NCBI RefSeq assembly: GCF_013366925.1
Contig: NZ_JAALDK010000001.1
Span: 5,516,001-5,580,000 of the forward strand
From: Paraburkholderia youngii
GTDB taxonomy: Bacteria; Pseudomonadota; Gammaproteobacteria; Burkholderiales; Burkholderiaceae
Direction: 5' to 3'
Length of the DNA: 64,000 nucleotides
Shown here: in pieces, positions 1 to 8,297 of the stretch
How positions within the stretch are numbered: the first letter of the stretch is position 1
Layout: each line of letters opens with the position of its first letter
Made by a program: the position numbers and the translations under genes
The notes under the pieces: generated by a model
Told to the model about the DNA's origin: nothing
Seen by the model: the letters and a program-made list of their open reading frames with translations, nothing else
Databases searched by the model: none

Positions 1-716
1 TGCTCGGCGGCTTTGGCGATCGCATCGGGATAGATGCCGATCGGGTACGCGCCGACCTTCAGGAAGCGGTTGTACGCGTGCACCATGCCGTCTTCGCTCG
101 ACGTGCCGTGGTGACCGCGCTCGATATAGTCGACGAACGACTGGCGATCCGCTTCGGTTTGAAAACCGATCACGTCGTAGCTGCACATCGCCTTGACGAT
201 CTCCTCGTGCGGCGGAATCGTCCGCAGTACCTCGGGCACCGGAAACGGAATGTGCAGGAAGAAGCCGATCGGGTTCTTCACGCCGAGATCGCGCAGGCAA
301 CGCGCGAACGGCAGCAGATGGTAGTCGTGCACCCAGATGATGTCGCTGGGCTTGAGCAGTTCCTTCAACTGCTTCGCGAGCGTCGCGTTGACCCGCTGGT
401 AGCCCGCGTAGTCCTCGCGGTCGTAGCGGGACAGGTCGTTGCGATAGTGGAAGGTCGGCCACAACGTGGTGTTCGAAAACCCGCGGTAGTACTCGTCGTA
501 ATCGCGCTTGGTGAGGCCCACCGTCGCGTAGGTGACGTTGCCCTGCTTCTCGATCACGGGCGCGGATGGCTCACTGACCGTTTCGCCGCTCCAGCCGAAC
601 CAGACGCCGCCGGTTTCCTTCAGTGCGTCCAGCACGCCGATCGCGAGCCCGCCCGCTGCCGGACGCGCTTCCTGAATCGGTGCGACACGATTCGATACCA
701 CGATCAATCTGCTCAT
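1..716 (-). CDS. otsA: Trehalose-6-phosphate synthase OtsA (3' part outside the window)
   Basis: Joins a nucleotide-activated glucose to glucose-6-phosphate to give trehalose-6-phosphate in the cytoplasm, the first step of trehalose synthesis. About 238 residues are readable, starting MSRLIVVSNRVAP, the typical GT20 N-terminus. Further GT20 signatures are VWFGWSG near residue 40, DIIWVHDYHLLP around residue 125-135 and a following HIPFPVPEVLRTIP. The ATG at 714-716 is preceded by GGAG at a six-base spacing, which supports the start. The gene runs off the left edge, so the C-terminal half cannot be judged. No frameshift is seen in the visible part. Confidence 0.95.
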   Translation of the reverse strand, partial: MSRLIVVSNRVAPIQEARPAAGGLAIGVLDALKETGGVWFGWSGETVSEPSAPVIEKQGNVTYATVGLTKRDYDEYYRGFSNTTLWPTFHYRNDLSRYDREDYAGYQRVNATLAKQLKELLKPSDIIWVHDYHLLPFARCLRDLGVKNPIGFFLHIPFPVPEVLRTIPPHEEIVKAMCSYDVIGFQTEADRQSFVDYIERGHHGTSSEDGMVHAYNRFLKVGAYPIGIYPDAIAKAAE

Positions 717-948
717 TAGTGCTCCATTGTTTCGTTGTATGCGGAATTGCGCCAAAACGGTGCATGCAAGCAATGTGCCGATATTTGAGATATCGGAAAT
801 AAAGTTGTATGAAAATGTGACAAACGAGCTGATCCCCGCAATCATCGCCAATTGCGAAGAAAATTTTTCTGTTTAATCTGACCAAAGCGGAGGTCTTTCT
901 TACCGGCCTCGCGGTCGCCGGTATGCCCCGCCCGGTTACTGCGCTGCG

Positions 949-1161
949 TCAGGCGTCCTGTTCCGAGCCCAGATCGCGCTGGTATTCGAGGCCTTCCTGA
1001 CGTACCCCGCCCTGGTTGTGCTCGCCGTCCGGCGGCGTATGCGGGGCGATCCGGTTCTGCGCGGCCGGGTCCGGCGACTCCGCCGGCTCAGTCTGGACAT
1101 CGGCTGGCCGTGGCCCGCGCTTGGAGTGCCGCGCGGAACGTCGCAATGCGGGGTGTCTCAT
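949..1161 (-). CDS. Small hypothetical protein, 70 aa, hydrophilic
   Basis: I do not recognise this protein. It is 70 residues, rich in Arg, Pro, Gln and Glu, with no signal peptide or membrane segment, so it is probably cytoplasmic and partly disordered. The case for a real gene is the start: GGAGG sits seven to nine bases before the ATG at 1159-1161. It lies downstream of the proline-rich ORF on the same strand and could be cotranscribed with it. A hairpin (TACCGGC/GCCGGTA, 901-923) follows the stop but has no U-run. Coding status is likely, not proven. Confidence 0.5.
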   Translation of the reverse strand: MRHPALRRSARHSKRGPRPADVQTEPAESPDPAAQNRIAPHTPPDGEHNQGGVRQEGLEYQRDLGSEQDA

Positions 1162-1361
1162 GATGGTGCCTCCGGGGGAAGCCCGCCGCTTGTTGCGGCA
1201 TCCCTACAGTCTAGGGGGCGAAACCGTAAATTGCCGGTAAAACATGCGCCGGCTTTGTAACAAATACAGCAATGCACTGCACCGGACCGGGGCCACGGTC
1301 CGCTGCAGTGCGGAGATGTTTGCATCGAGTGCGCAGCTGCATGACGGCATCGAGGGTCGCA

Positions 1362-1619
1362 TCAGCATTGCAGCGCTCGCCACTGACGATCGGCGGCCTG
1401 AGGCGTCTGCGTTGGCTGCGGCGGCGGATCGCCGATCGGCGGCGTGACCGGTTCCACGGGTTCGATCGGATCGGGGGTCGGGCCGGGGATCGTATCGGGT
1501 TCGGCCGGGTTCGGCGGGGTGGTGGGAGGCTCGACCGGTTCGGGCCGGTGAGCGTGCAACGGCCCGGACGGCGGGGAAACGGCAGCGTAATGCGGCAGGT
1601 GCGGCGGCAGGTGCGGCAT
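1362..1619 (-). CDS. Proline-rich small hypothetical protein, 85 aa
   Basis: A short protein dominated by Pro, Glu and Thr, with runs such as PEPVEPPTTPPNPAEP and PIGDPPPQP. It has no signal peptide, membrane segment or recognisable domain and is expected to be disordered. I place the start at the ATG at 1617-1619 because GAGGT lies seven bases upstream; a longer reading from 1658 has no such site. It follows the NtrC-type regulator on the same strand after about 120 bp. Proline-rich ORFs of this kind are common in Burkholderia genomes, but I know of no function. Confidence 0.5.
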   Translation of the reverse strand: MPHLPPHLPHYAAVSPPSGPLHAHRPEPVEPPTTPPNPAEPDTIPGPTPDPIEPVEPVTPPIGDPPPQPTQTPQAADRQWRALQC

Positions 1620-1740
1620 GTCGGTGACCTCGTTTTGCGTTCCACTGGAGCGCAGCAAGGCCTGTGCCGTTCGGATCGGCCGCCCGCAAGCGCGGGCGGG
1701 CGATCGCTGATGATGCGGACGACGCGCGAACGAGCGCGGA

Positions 1741-3141
1741 TCAGGCGTCCGCGCCGCCGAGCGCGCGTGATTCGTCGGTGGGATCGCCGTCGTCGCGCGT
1801 ATCGTTGCCGTACTCGACGAGCCGGTTGTACAGCGTCTTCAGACTGATGCCGAGAATTTCCGCGGCGCGCGTCTTCACGCCGCCGCATTGCTCGAGCGTC
1901 GCCAGGATCAGCTGACGGTCGGCTTCCGCGAGCGAGGTGCCGAAGGGGATCGTGATCGCGGTGCCGGTCGCGGGCTTCGATAGCGTGATCTGCAACGGCA
2001 CGGTCGCCGTGGCATCCGAATCCGCGCTCGACATGATGTGCGCGCGCTGCACGTAGTTCTTCAGTTCGCGCACATTGCCTGGCCACGGATACGACAGCAG
2101 CATTTCCTTCACCGCGACCGGGAAATGCTTCTTCGTGCCGTGACGCTCGTTGAGCTCATCGAGGAACGATTGCGCGAGCAGCTCCACGTCCTTGCCGCGA
2201 TCGCGCAGCGGCGGCAGGCTGATCGGAAACACGTTCAGCCGGTGGTAAAGGTCCAGCCGCAGCTTGCCTTCGAGCACCGCCTGCTCGGGATCGCGATTGG
2301 TGGCCGCGATCAGACGCACATCGGTTTCGATTTCCTTGGTCGTGCCGACACGCATGAACATGCCGGTCTCGAGCACGCGCAGCAGCTTCACCTGCAGCTC
2401 GATCGGCATCTCGGTGATTTCGTCGAGGAACAGCGTGCCGCCGTTCGCGCGCTCGAAATAGCCCTTGTGCTGCCGATCCGCGCCGGTGAACGAACCGCGC
2501 TCATGGCCGAACATTTCCGACTCGATCAGATTCGGCGAAATCGCGCCGCAATTGACCGCGAGGAACGCGTGCTTGCGGCGCAGGCTCAGCTCGTGCAGCG
2601 TCTGCGCGGCGACTTCCTTGCCGGTGCCCGATTCGCCGACCAGCATCACCGAGGCCGCCGTCGGCGCGACGCGGCTGATCTGGTCGTAGACCTCCTGCAT
2701 CGCCGGCGAATTGCCGAGCATCAAACCGAAGCGGCCCATGCGGCGCAACTCGCCGCGCAGCGTGCCGATCTCGGCCTTCAGGTCGCCGGGGCGCGGCAGG
2801 CGCGAGAGGATCGCCTTCACGCGCTGCATGTTGATCGGTTTTACGAGGTAGTCGGCCGCGCCCATTTTCAGCGCGCTGACCGCCGACTCGACCGTTGCGT
2901 GACCCGTGATCACGATCACTTCGACGCCGGAGCGCGGATCAAGATCTTCGAACAGATCGACCCCGCTGCCGTCAGGCAGCTTCAGGTCGGTGAATACGAC
3001 GTCCGGCATCTGCCGGATCAGTTGAATACGCGCTTCGCGCAGATCGCCCGCGGTGGCGGTGGTCAGCCCGTCTTCCCCAATGATGGCGGAAAGCGCCTCG
3101 CGGGTACTTGCGTCGTCATCGACAATCAGTACATGTGGCAT
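1741..3141 (-). CDS. Sigma-54-dependent response regulator, NtrC family
   Basis: A 466-residue activator with three parts. An N-terminal receiver carries the phospho-acceptor Asp52 in VVFTDLKLPDG and Lys101 in LVKP. A central AAA+ domain has Walker A GESGTGKE at 169-176 and the sigma-54 contact loop GSFTGA at 216-221 (Ser replacing the usual Ala). A C-terminal Fis-type helix-turn-helix ends in ILGISLKTLYNRL. No histidine kinase gene is adjacent, so it is an orphan regulator here. Its HTH closely resembles that of the receiver-less activator at 4448-5506. A sigma-54 promoter lies between them (4218-4234), making the DUF883 pair a plausible local target. The target is inferred; the family assignment is secure. 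Confidence 0.93.
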   Translation of the reverse strand: MPHVLIVDDDASTREALSAIIGEDGLTTATAGDLREARIQLIRQMPDVVFTDLKLPDGSGVDLFEDLDPRSGVEVIVITGHATVESAVSALKMGAADYLVKPINMQRVKAILSRLPRPGDLKAEIGTLRGELRRMGRFGLMLGNSPAMQEVYDQISRVAPTAASVMLVGESGTGKEVAAQTLHELSLRRKHAFLAVNCGAISPNLIESEMFGHERGSFTGADRQHKGYFERANGGTLFLDEITEMPIELQVKLLRVLETGMFMRVGTTKEIETDVRLIAATNRDPEQAVLEGKLRLDLYHRLNVFPISLPPLRDRGKDVELLAQSFLDELNERHGTKKHFPVAVKEMLLSYPWPGNVRELKNYVQRAHIMSSADSDATATVPLQITLSKPATGTAITIPFGTSLAEADRQLILATLEQCGGVKTRAAEILGISLKTLYNRLVEYGNDTRDDGDPTDESRALGGADA

Positions 3142-3330
3142 CGCGTTTCGAAAGCCTGCAAGCGTGGGTCAGAAAATATGCGGATCATCCCCATGGGCAT
3201 GCCGCTGGATCGGGTCGGCTGCATCACGCGGATTCGACGTGTGTTCCGCGCCGCCGACCATTTAATGAAAAATCGCAACAATGATGGCAAAATTCTGGCC
3301 GATTACCGCATCATTGTTGTCTATTTGCCT

Positions 3331-3361
3331 ATTATACGGGTTTATAGAATCCATTTAACAA
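3331..3361 (-). promoter_or_regulatory. Candidate sigma-70 promoter for the NtrC-type regulator
   Basis: On the minus strand a perfect TATAAT (-10, plus-strand 3331-3336) is preceded by TTGTTA (3356-3361) with a 19-base spacer, two longer than optimal. It sits in an AT-rich stretch about 190 bp upstream of the regulator start at 3141, and no other gene reads from it. Confidence 0.4.
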
Positions 3362-3428
3362 TCGCTTCCAGGCGCCGACCGCCGATCTGGCTGCACCCCC
3401 GCCCACCTTGGGATTCGTGCGCCGTGCT

Positions 3429-3683
3429 TCAGCCACGCGGAAATGGCCATGCGCGGTGTTCGCCGTCAGCCTGCCCTGAACCGTTGGTGCTCCGGGACGC
3501 GGGCGCGAGCTCGGTCGACGAGGTTGCCGGCGCCGCGACCGCACCACCCTCGTTTTCCCAGCGGCTCAGCTCGCGGGTCGGGGAAATCTGGCCGGTGCGT
3601 TTGTGTTGCACGTAGCGAACCGCCAGAAAGCCGCCGAGTGCCATCAATGCGCCAAAAAAACCAATCGTGGGTCGTGTCATCAT
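3429..3683 (-). CDS. Small single-span membrane protein paired with DUF883 protein
   Basis: About 84 residues, beginning MMTRPTIGFFGALMALGGFL, with one hydrophobic segment near the N-terminus and a hydrophilic Ser/Thr/Gly-rich tail. The start is ambiguous by one codon: two ATGs are adjacent (3681-3683 and 3678-3680), and AAGGAG spaces better to the second. It lies about 86 bp downstream of the DUF883 gene on the same strand and is probably cotranscribed from the sigma-54 promoter. I do not recognise a family; an inner-membrane protein oriented with its tail outside the bilayer is all that can be said. Confidence 0.65.
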   Translation of the reverse strand: MMTRPTIGFFGALMALGGFLAVRYVQHKRTGQISPTRELSRWENEGGAVAAPATSSTELAPASRSTNGSGQADGEHRAWPFPRG

Positions 3684-3769
3684 GAACTCCTTGGATCGTG
3701 ATGCGGATGAGTGCCGGCCGTGCCAGACGAGCCCGCGAGCCGAGGCGAACGTCGCTCGCCGCGCCGCCT

Positions 3770-4087
3770 CTATCGTGCGACCAGCACGCCGAGCAGAAAT
3801 CCGGCGCCCGCCGCGAGCGCGAGCGAGCGCCACGGGTTATGGCGCACATAGTGCTCGGTGCTGACCGCCGCCTCGCGATAGCGGCGATGCACGTTGCGTT
3901 GCGCATCGCCGAGCGTCGATTGCAGCGTTTCAACATGCGTGCCGAGCCGGTCGCGCAACGCATCGACGCTTTCGCCCGGCACGTTGGCGGCGAGCCGCAG
4001 CATTTCCTCCGAGTCCCTCAGCAGCACCCGAAGATCCTCGACGATTTTCTGTCCGCCGAGTGCAAGTTGTTGCGTGGTGTCGGTCAT
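3770..4087 (-). CDS. DUF883 (ElaB/YqjD/YgaM-like) membrane-anchored protein
   Basis: A 105-residue protein with a long amphipathic helical body (about residues 5-80) and a short C-terminal membrane anchor ending AAGAGFLLGVLVAR, the arrangement of the ElaB/YqjD/YgaM family. In E. coli such proteins are inner-membrane tail-anchored proteins that associate with ribosomes in stationary phase. That role is family knowledge and is not shown here. GAGGAG precedes the ATG at 4085-4087. A sigma-54 promoter 131-147 bp upstream and flanking sigma-54 activator genes suggest stress- or nutrient-controlled expression together with the small membrane protein downstream. Confidence 0.85.
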   Translation of the reverse strand: MTDTTQQLALGGQKIVEDLRVLLRDSEEMLRLAANVPGESVDALRDRLGTHVETLQSTLGDAQRNVHRRYREAAVSTEHYVRHNPWRSLALAAGAGFLLGVLVAR

Positions 4088-4217
4088 CGTTCACTCCTCG
4101 TCTGATTCGGCGTTCGTGGCCGCGCGATGCGGGTTGCCGGGTTGCCGCCCTACGCTCACCCGCGCCGCCGCGGCGTAGCCGTCAAAAGCTCGCACGACTC
4201 GGTCAAACGGTCAATGA

Positions 4218-4234
4218 TGCAATGCATGTGCCCG
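4218..4234 (-). promoter_or_regulatory. Sigma-54 promoter upstream of the DUF883 gene
   Basis: Read on the minus strand the site is CGGGCACATGCATTGCA. It has GGCAC at -24 and TTGCA at -12 with exactly 10 bases between the invariant GG (4231-4232) and GC (4219-4220). The predicted start near 4207 gives a leader of about 120 nt to the DUF883 ATG. Upstream, TTTCGA occurs at 4271 and 4281 (one helical turn apart) and TCGAAA at 4342, which are candidate activator sites at a usual enhancer distance. Confidence 0.75.
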
Positions 4235-4447
4235 GTATATTTACCGCTTCAACGTGCTGAAAAAGGCCAATTTCGAGCACTTTCGACCGATTGCGCGCAC
4301 GACTGCCGCAGCGGCTGCCGGTTCGATTGCCGGAATCCGTGTCGAAATGGTTAAATCGTCTTTTATGAGATAGTGGCTGTACGGTCTCTCGCATTCAAGG
4401 CCTGCGCGCCGCATCACGAACTTCATTTGCACAGGACTCCCCCTTTT

Positions 4448-5506
4448 ATGGCGTCAATCGATCTGGACTCGCCCACCGTGTCCGCCGGCGGCAATGCTTC
4501 GCCACAAGCGAAGCAGCGCGTCGGGGATGCCGTCGCGGGACTGAAATCGTACGGGCTGCTGTACGGCTCGTCGCCGGTGATGCTCGATCTGTACGAGCAG
4601 ATCGAACGCGTCGCCGATACCGACGCTACCGCGCTGATCATCGGCGAATCGGGCACCGGCAAGGAGCTGATCGCCCGCACCATCCACGAGCGCAGCGGCC
4701 GCAAGGACGGCGCTTTCGTCGCCGTGAACTGCGGCGCGATTCCCGATGAGCTGATCGAAGCCGAGCTGTTCGGCCACGAAAAAGGCAGCTTCACCGGCGC
4801 GGTCCAAGGCCGCATCGGCTACTTCGAACATGCGAACGGAGGCACGCTGTTTCTCGACGAAATCACCGAGATGGCGCCGGTGCGCCAGGTCAAGCTGCTG
4901 CGCGCGCTCGAAACCGGCACGTTCTATCGGGTTGGCGGCAACGAGCTGATCAGCGGCAACGTGCGGGTGATCGCCGCGACCAATCGCGACCCGGCGGTGG
5001 CCGTCAAGGAAAACGGCTTGCGCGAGGATCTGATGTACCGGCTCGCGGTGTTTCCGCTGCGCGCGCCGCCGCTGCGCGAGCGCGAAAACGATCGCGAGCT
5101 GCTTGCGCAATACTTCCTCGCGCAGTTGAATCAGCAGGAATCCACCAACAAGAGCTTCAGCAAACGCTCGATCGAAACGCTGCGTTCGTGGTCCTGGCCG
5201 GGCAACGTGCGCGAGTTGAAGAACGCCGTGTATCGCGCGTTCATTCTCGCGGAGAAGACCGTCGAATTGCCGCATCCGCATCTTGCGTCGCGAGTCAAGA
5301 AAGCGGTCACGCAAGGCGACGCGATGAGCGTGTGGATCGGCACGCCGCTCGCCGACGCGCAGAAGCAGATCATTCTCGGCACCCTCAAGTACTGCGGCGG
5401 CGACAAGCGGCGCGCGGCCAAAGCACTCGGCGTGAGCCTCAAAACGCTGTACAACCGGCTGAGCGCATACGGCGACGAAAGCGGCGAAGACGAAGCCGAC
5501 TCGTAG
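4448..5506 (+). CDS. Sigma-54-dependent activator without receiver domain
   Basis: About 352 residues: a short N-terminal region (1-40), an AAA+ domain with Walker A GESGTGKE near 67-74 and the sigma-54 loop GSFTGA at 113-118, and a C-terminal Fis-type HTH ending ALGVSLKTLYNRL. There is no receiver, GAF or PAS domain, so activity is probably controlled by expression, by a partner, or constitutively, as in PspF-type activators. An in-frame ATG at 4373 would add 25 residues; I prefer 4448 because the extra residues do not look like a domain. It is divergent from the DUF883 operon and paralogous to the response regulator at 1741-3141. Confidence 0.9.
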   Translation: MASIDLDSPTVSAGGNASPQAKQRVGDAVAGLKSYGLLYGSSPVMLDLYEQIERVADTDATALIIGESGTGKELIARTIHERSGRKDGAFVAVNCGAIPDELIEAELFGHEKGSFTGAVQGRIGYFEHANGGTLFLDEITEMAPVRQVKLLRALETGTFYRVGGNELISGNVRVIAATNRDPAVAVKENGLREDLMYRLAVFPLRAPPLRERENDRELLAQYFLAQLNQQESTNKSFSKRSIETLRSWSWPGNVRELKNAVYRAFILAEKTVELPHPHLASRVKKAVTQGDAMSVWIGTPLADAQKQIILGTLKYCGGDKRRAAKALGVSLKTLYNRLSAYGDESGEDEADS

Positions 5507-5752
5507 GCACGCTGCAACGTAGGCCGTTCGCCGCTGGCGGCGGCCTCCCAAATACCTGGCAGAGCCAGGCAAGCCATTCCGCCCGTGCAGCAGAAAACAT
5601 CGCGACGCACGATGTTTTGCAATTTCTTGCATTTTTTCGCTGCCAATTACAAAACGCATCCTGCACAATGCGGCAGCGTAATAAACGACGTGTCCTTCGT
5701 TTACACGCGCGACGCGTGAACGCAGGCACCTGTACGGGCAGGGACGGGAGAA

Positions 5753-6331
5753 ATGCAAAAGAACATGGTGTGGGCTGACGACGCGAAGTCCGTTGTCGCA
5801 GGCAAACGCCCCCACGTAGCAGCGCTGCTCGCACTGGCGCTGGCGGTGTCGTCCGCATTGAGCGGCTGTAGCTCGTTGTACTCGGAAGGCGCGGTCGCGG
5901 GCGCCGGTATCGCGGGTGCCGCGGTCGCGGGCAAGGTCACCAGCAATGCGGCGGTCGCGACCGGTATCGGTCTTGGCGCGGTCGCCGCCGCGCGCGCCGG
6001 CGTGCAGTACTCGGAGCGCGTGGTCCACACGAATACGCAGAACAGCATCGCGCAGGCGGCCGGTCCGCTCGAGGTCGGCGCGGTCGCTCCCTGGAGCATC
6101 ACCCACTCTTTCCCGATCGAAGACGACGAGCACGGCCGCGTGACCGTCAGCCGCCTGATCAGCACCGGCGCGCTCGATTGCAAGGAAATCGTCTTTTCCG
6201 TCGATCAGAACGCAACACGCGACAAGCCCGCTAGCAGCGCGTTTTACATCGCGTCGGTTTGCCGTGACGGTAAGGACTGGCGTTGGGCATCGGCCGAACC
6301 CGCCACCGAGCGCTGGGGTGCGCTGCAATGA
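5753..6331 (+). CDS. Outer-membrane-type lipoprotein, paralogue of the next gene
   Basis: A 192-residue lipoprotein. A basic stretch and hydrophobic helix (about 22-36) lead to the lipobox LSGC with Cys39. A Gly/Ala-rich segment (about 45-85) follows, then a domain containing PWSITHSFPIED and ending with WRWASAEPATERWGALQ. The same layout and the motifs PWSV-KHTLPIE and WATAEPAVARWGNLQ recur in the following gene, so the two are tandem paralogues. GGGAG lies just before the ATG. The stop overlaps the next start (ATGA), indicating translational coupling. I do not recognise the family; an envelope role is the only safe inference. Confidence 0.8.
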   Translation: MQKNMVWADDAKSVVAGKRPHVAALLALALAVSSALSGCSSLYSEGAVAGAGIAGAAVAGKVTSNAAVATGIGLGAVAAARAGVQYSERVVHTNTQNSIAQAAGPLEVGAVAPWSITHSFPIEDDEHGRVTVSRLISTGALDCKEIVFSVDQNATRDKPASSAFYIASVCRDGKDWRWASAEPATERWGALQ

Positions 6332-6864
6332 TATTGCGTTCGCCTGGCGTTCCGATGAGTGATCGGCTGCGGCTCATCGCGGCCGGCGCGCTATGCGTCG
6401 GCGCGAGCCTGCTGGCGAGCGGCTGCGCGTCGATCGGCGCCGCGAGCGGCGCGGCGGCGGGTGTCGCTTCGGGCATCGTGACCAGCAATCCGGCCGTCGC
6501 GCTCGGCGTCGGCGTGGCGGTGCAGGCCGCCACCGACGAAGCGGTCGCGCGCTACATGCGCAGCATGCACAAGGATCAGCAGGATCTGATGGCGGCGCTG
6601 GTTGGGACGATGGCGGTCGGCGAAACGAAACCGTGGTCGGTCAAACACACGTTGCCGATCGAAAACGGTCACGGCCAGGTGCGCGTGACGCGCGCGGTCA
6701 ACTCGGCGCTCGCGCTGTGCAAAGACTTCGTGTTCTCGGTGCAGGACGGCGACGGCCCGAACGCGCCCGAGAGGTGGTTCACGGCGAGCGCGTGCCAGCA
6801 GGACAAGGGCTGGAAGTGGGCGACGGCCGAGCCGGCGGTCGCACGCTGGGGCAACCTGCAATAA
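6328..6864 (+). CDS. Outer-membrane-type lipoprotein, coupled to the preceding gene
   Basis: About 178 residues from the ATG that overlaps the upstream stop codon. A second ATG at 6355 (MSDRLRLIAAG) is an alternative start that would give a more compact signal peptide. The lipobox ends ASGC (Cys33 from the first ATG). A Gly/Ala-rich stretch follows, and the C-terminal domain contains PWSVKHTLPIENGHG and WATAEPAVARWGNLQ, matching its upstream paralogue. The gene ends directly at a strong bidirectional hairpin terminator. Function not recognised; the pair may form one envelope complex. Confidence 0.8.
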   Translation: MILRSPGVPMSDRLRLIAAGALCVGASLLASGCASIGAASGAAAGVASGIVTSNPAVALGVGVAVQAATDEAVARYMRSMHKDQQDLMAALVGTMAVGETKPWSVKHTLPIENGHGQVRVTRAVNSALALCKDFVFSVQDGDGPNAPERWFTASACQQDKGWKWATAEPAVARWGNLQ

Positions 6865-6868
6865 AAAA

Positions 6869-6897
6869 GCGGCGAAGTTTTCCTCGCCGCCTTTTTG
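6869..6897. terminator. Bidirectional intrinsic terminator between convergent genes
   Basis: GCGGCGA (6869-6875) pairs with TCGCCGC (6884-6890) around an eight-base loop. It is followed by CTTTTT on the plus strand and preceded by a run of A, so it works as a U-tract hairpin in both directions. It separates the lipoprotein pair from the convergent ABC ATPase gene. Confidence 0.85.
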
Positions 6898-6931
6898 TCT
6901 GAACCGCGGTCGTTTCCGCGGCAACCCGGGC

Positions 6932-8278
6932 TCAAGACTCCACGTCTTCCAGACTGAAGATTTCCGTCTGATCGTTATACGAAAAGATCTCGCCGTAACG
7001 GCCCCAGTTGATGACCGCGTCGAGCGTCTCTTCCGCCGCGCTGTCCGACAGGAAGTCTTCCAGCTCCTGCTCGAAGCGCACGCGCGGCGCGCGATGCCCC
7101 GGCCGCTCGTTCAACACCTTCTTGATCCGCGCCGCGAGCGGCACGTGCCGCAGCAGATGCTCGGCGAACATCATCTTCCGTTCCTGGGTACCGAACTCGG
7201 AGAACACGCGCGCCGGCGGCGTCAGGAAAATGTCGCCCTCGCGCACGTCGGCGAAACCGAGGTGCTGCAGCACTTCGGCGATCGGAAACAGATCGTCGAC
7301 CTCCAGATGCAGCGAGCGCGCGATTTCCGGCATGTCCGCGCGGCCGTGATACGGCGCGGCGGCGAGTGTCTCGATCAGACCGGCCATCAGGTTGGTCGAC
7401 ACGTGCGGCAGCCAGCTACCGAGCTCGAGCCCCTTCTTGGTCTTTTCGTCGGTCTGGCGCGCGGTCATCTTCGCGTAGATCTCGTCGACGAGACGACGGA
7501 ACGCCGGGTCGAGACGATTGCGCGGATGCTTGAACGGCACCTTGATCTCGGCGATCACGCGGCCCGGGTTCGACGACAGCACCAGAATGCGGTCGCACAT
7601 GAACACCGCTTCCTCGATGTTGTGCGTGACGATCAGCACCGCCTTGATCGGCATGCGGCCCTGCGTCCACAGATCGAGCAGGTCGGTACGCAGCGTTTCG
7701 GCGGTCAGCACGTCGAGTGCGGAAAACGGCTCGTCCATCAGCAGCAGTGTCGGATCGACGACGAGCGCACGCGCGAAGCCGACGCGCTGACGCATGCCGC
7801 CCGACAGCTCGCGCGGATACGCGTTTTCGAAGCCGTCGAGACCGATCAGGTCGATCGCCGCGAGCGCGCGTGTGCGCCGCTCCGACGCGCCGACGCCTTG
7901 TGCCTCGAGACCCGCTTCCACGTTCTGCAGCACGGTCAGCCACGGAAACAGCGCGAAAGTCTGGAACACCATCGCCACGCCCTTGGCCGGGCCTTCGAGC
8001 GGCTTGCCCATGTACGTGACTTCGCCGTCGGTCGGCTCGATCAGGCCGGCGATGATACGCAACAGCGTCGACTTGCCCGAGCCCGAACGGCCGAGCAGAC
8101 CGACGATCTCGCCCTCGCGCAGCGACAGATTCGCGTCGTCGAGGACGAGCAGTTCACCCTGAGTCTTGTTGAAGCCGCGGCACACGTCCTTGACGCGCAG
8201 GATTTCCTCGCCGAGGCGCGGGGGCTTCGGCGGCGTCTGGATCGGCGCGGCGGTCATAGCAGCTTTAGGATTTTGCAT
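6932..8278 (-). CDS. ABC transporter ATPase with C-terminal AAA-associated domain
   Basis: A 448-residue ATPase of the nitrate/sulfonate/taurine ABC family. Walker A GRSGSGKST lies at about 63-71, followed by the Q-loop VFQTFALFPW, the signature LSGGMRQRVGFARAL and Walker B LLLMDEPFSALD. After about residue 270 comes an extra domain of roughly 160 residues (starting near SWLPHVSTNLMAGLIETL) of the type called AAA-associated C-terminal, often regulatory. It follows the fused permease gene after 19 nt, so the two form an operon. No substrate-binding protein gene is present nearby, so the substrate cannot be named. Confidence 0.9.
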   Translation of the reverse strand: MQNPKAAMTAAPIQTPPKPPRLGEEILRVKDVCRGFNKTQGELLVLDDANLSLREGEIVGLLGRSGSGKSTLLRIIAGLIEPTDGEVTYMGKPLEGPAKGVAMVFQTFALFPWLTVLQNVEAGLEAQGVGASERRTRALAAIDLIGLDGFENAYPRELSGGMRQRVGFARALVVDPTLLLMDEPFSALDVLTAETLRTDLLDLWTQGRMPIKAVLIVTHNIEEAVFMCDRILVLSSNPGRVIAEIKVPFKHPRNRLDPAFRRLVDEIYAKMTARQTDEKTKKGLELGSWLPHVSTNLMAGLIETLAAAPYHGRADMPEIARSLHLEVDDLFPIAEVLQHLGFADVREGDIFLTPPARVFSEFGTQERKMMFAEHLLRHVPLAARIKKVLNERPGHRAPRVRFEQELEDFLSDSAAEETLDAVINWGRYGEIFSYNDQTEIFSLEDVES

Positions 8279-8297
8279 CGCGTTAAGCCTTCATTTC

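Noticed and set aside
901..923. TACCGGC/GCCGGTA hairpin after the 70-aa ORF
   Set aside because: No U-run on either strand, so not called as an intrinsic terminator.
3281..3300. Plus-strand sigma-54-like element (TGGCAAAATTCTGGC) with correct 10-base GG-GC spacing
   Set aside because: It points to a region with no plus-strand gene (the next genes read the other way), and the -12 part is TGGC and not TTGC. Probably chance.
2038..3615. Long plus-strand open frame opposite the NtrC-type regulator
   Set aside because: Shadow of the real minus-strand gene; no domains, and its composition (Arg/Ala/His/Gln) is typical of antisense frames in GC-rich DNA. The same applies to long antisense frames opposite nadE, the FUSC gene, the permease, ppc and argH.
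5557..5571. TGGCAGAGCCAGGC resembling a -24/-12 element upstream of the lipoprotein pair
   Set aside because: The spacing between GG and GC is nine bases, one short of the strict requirement.
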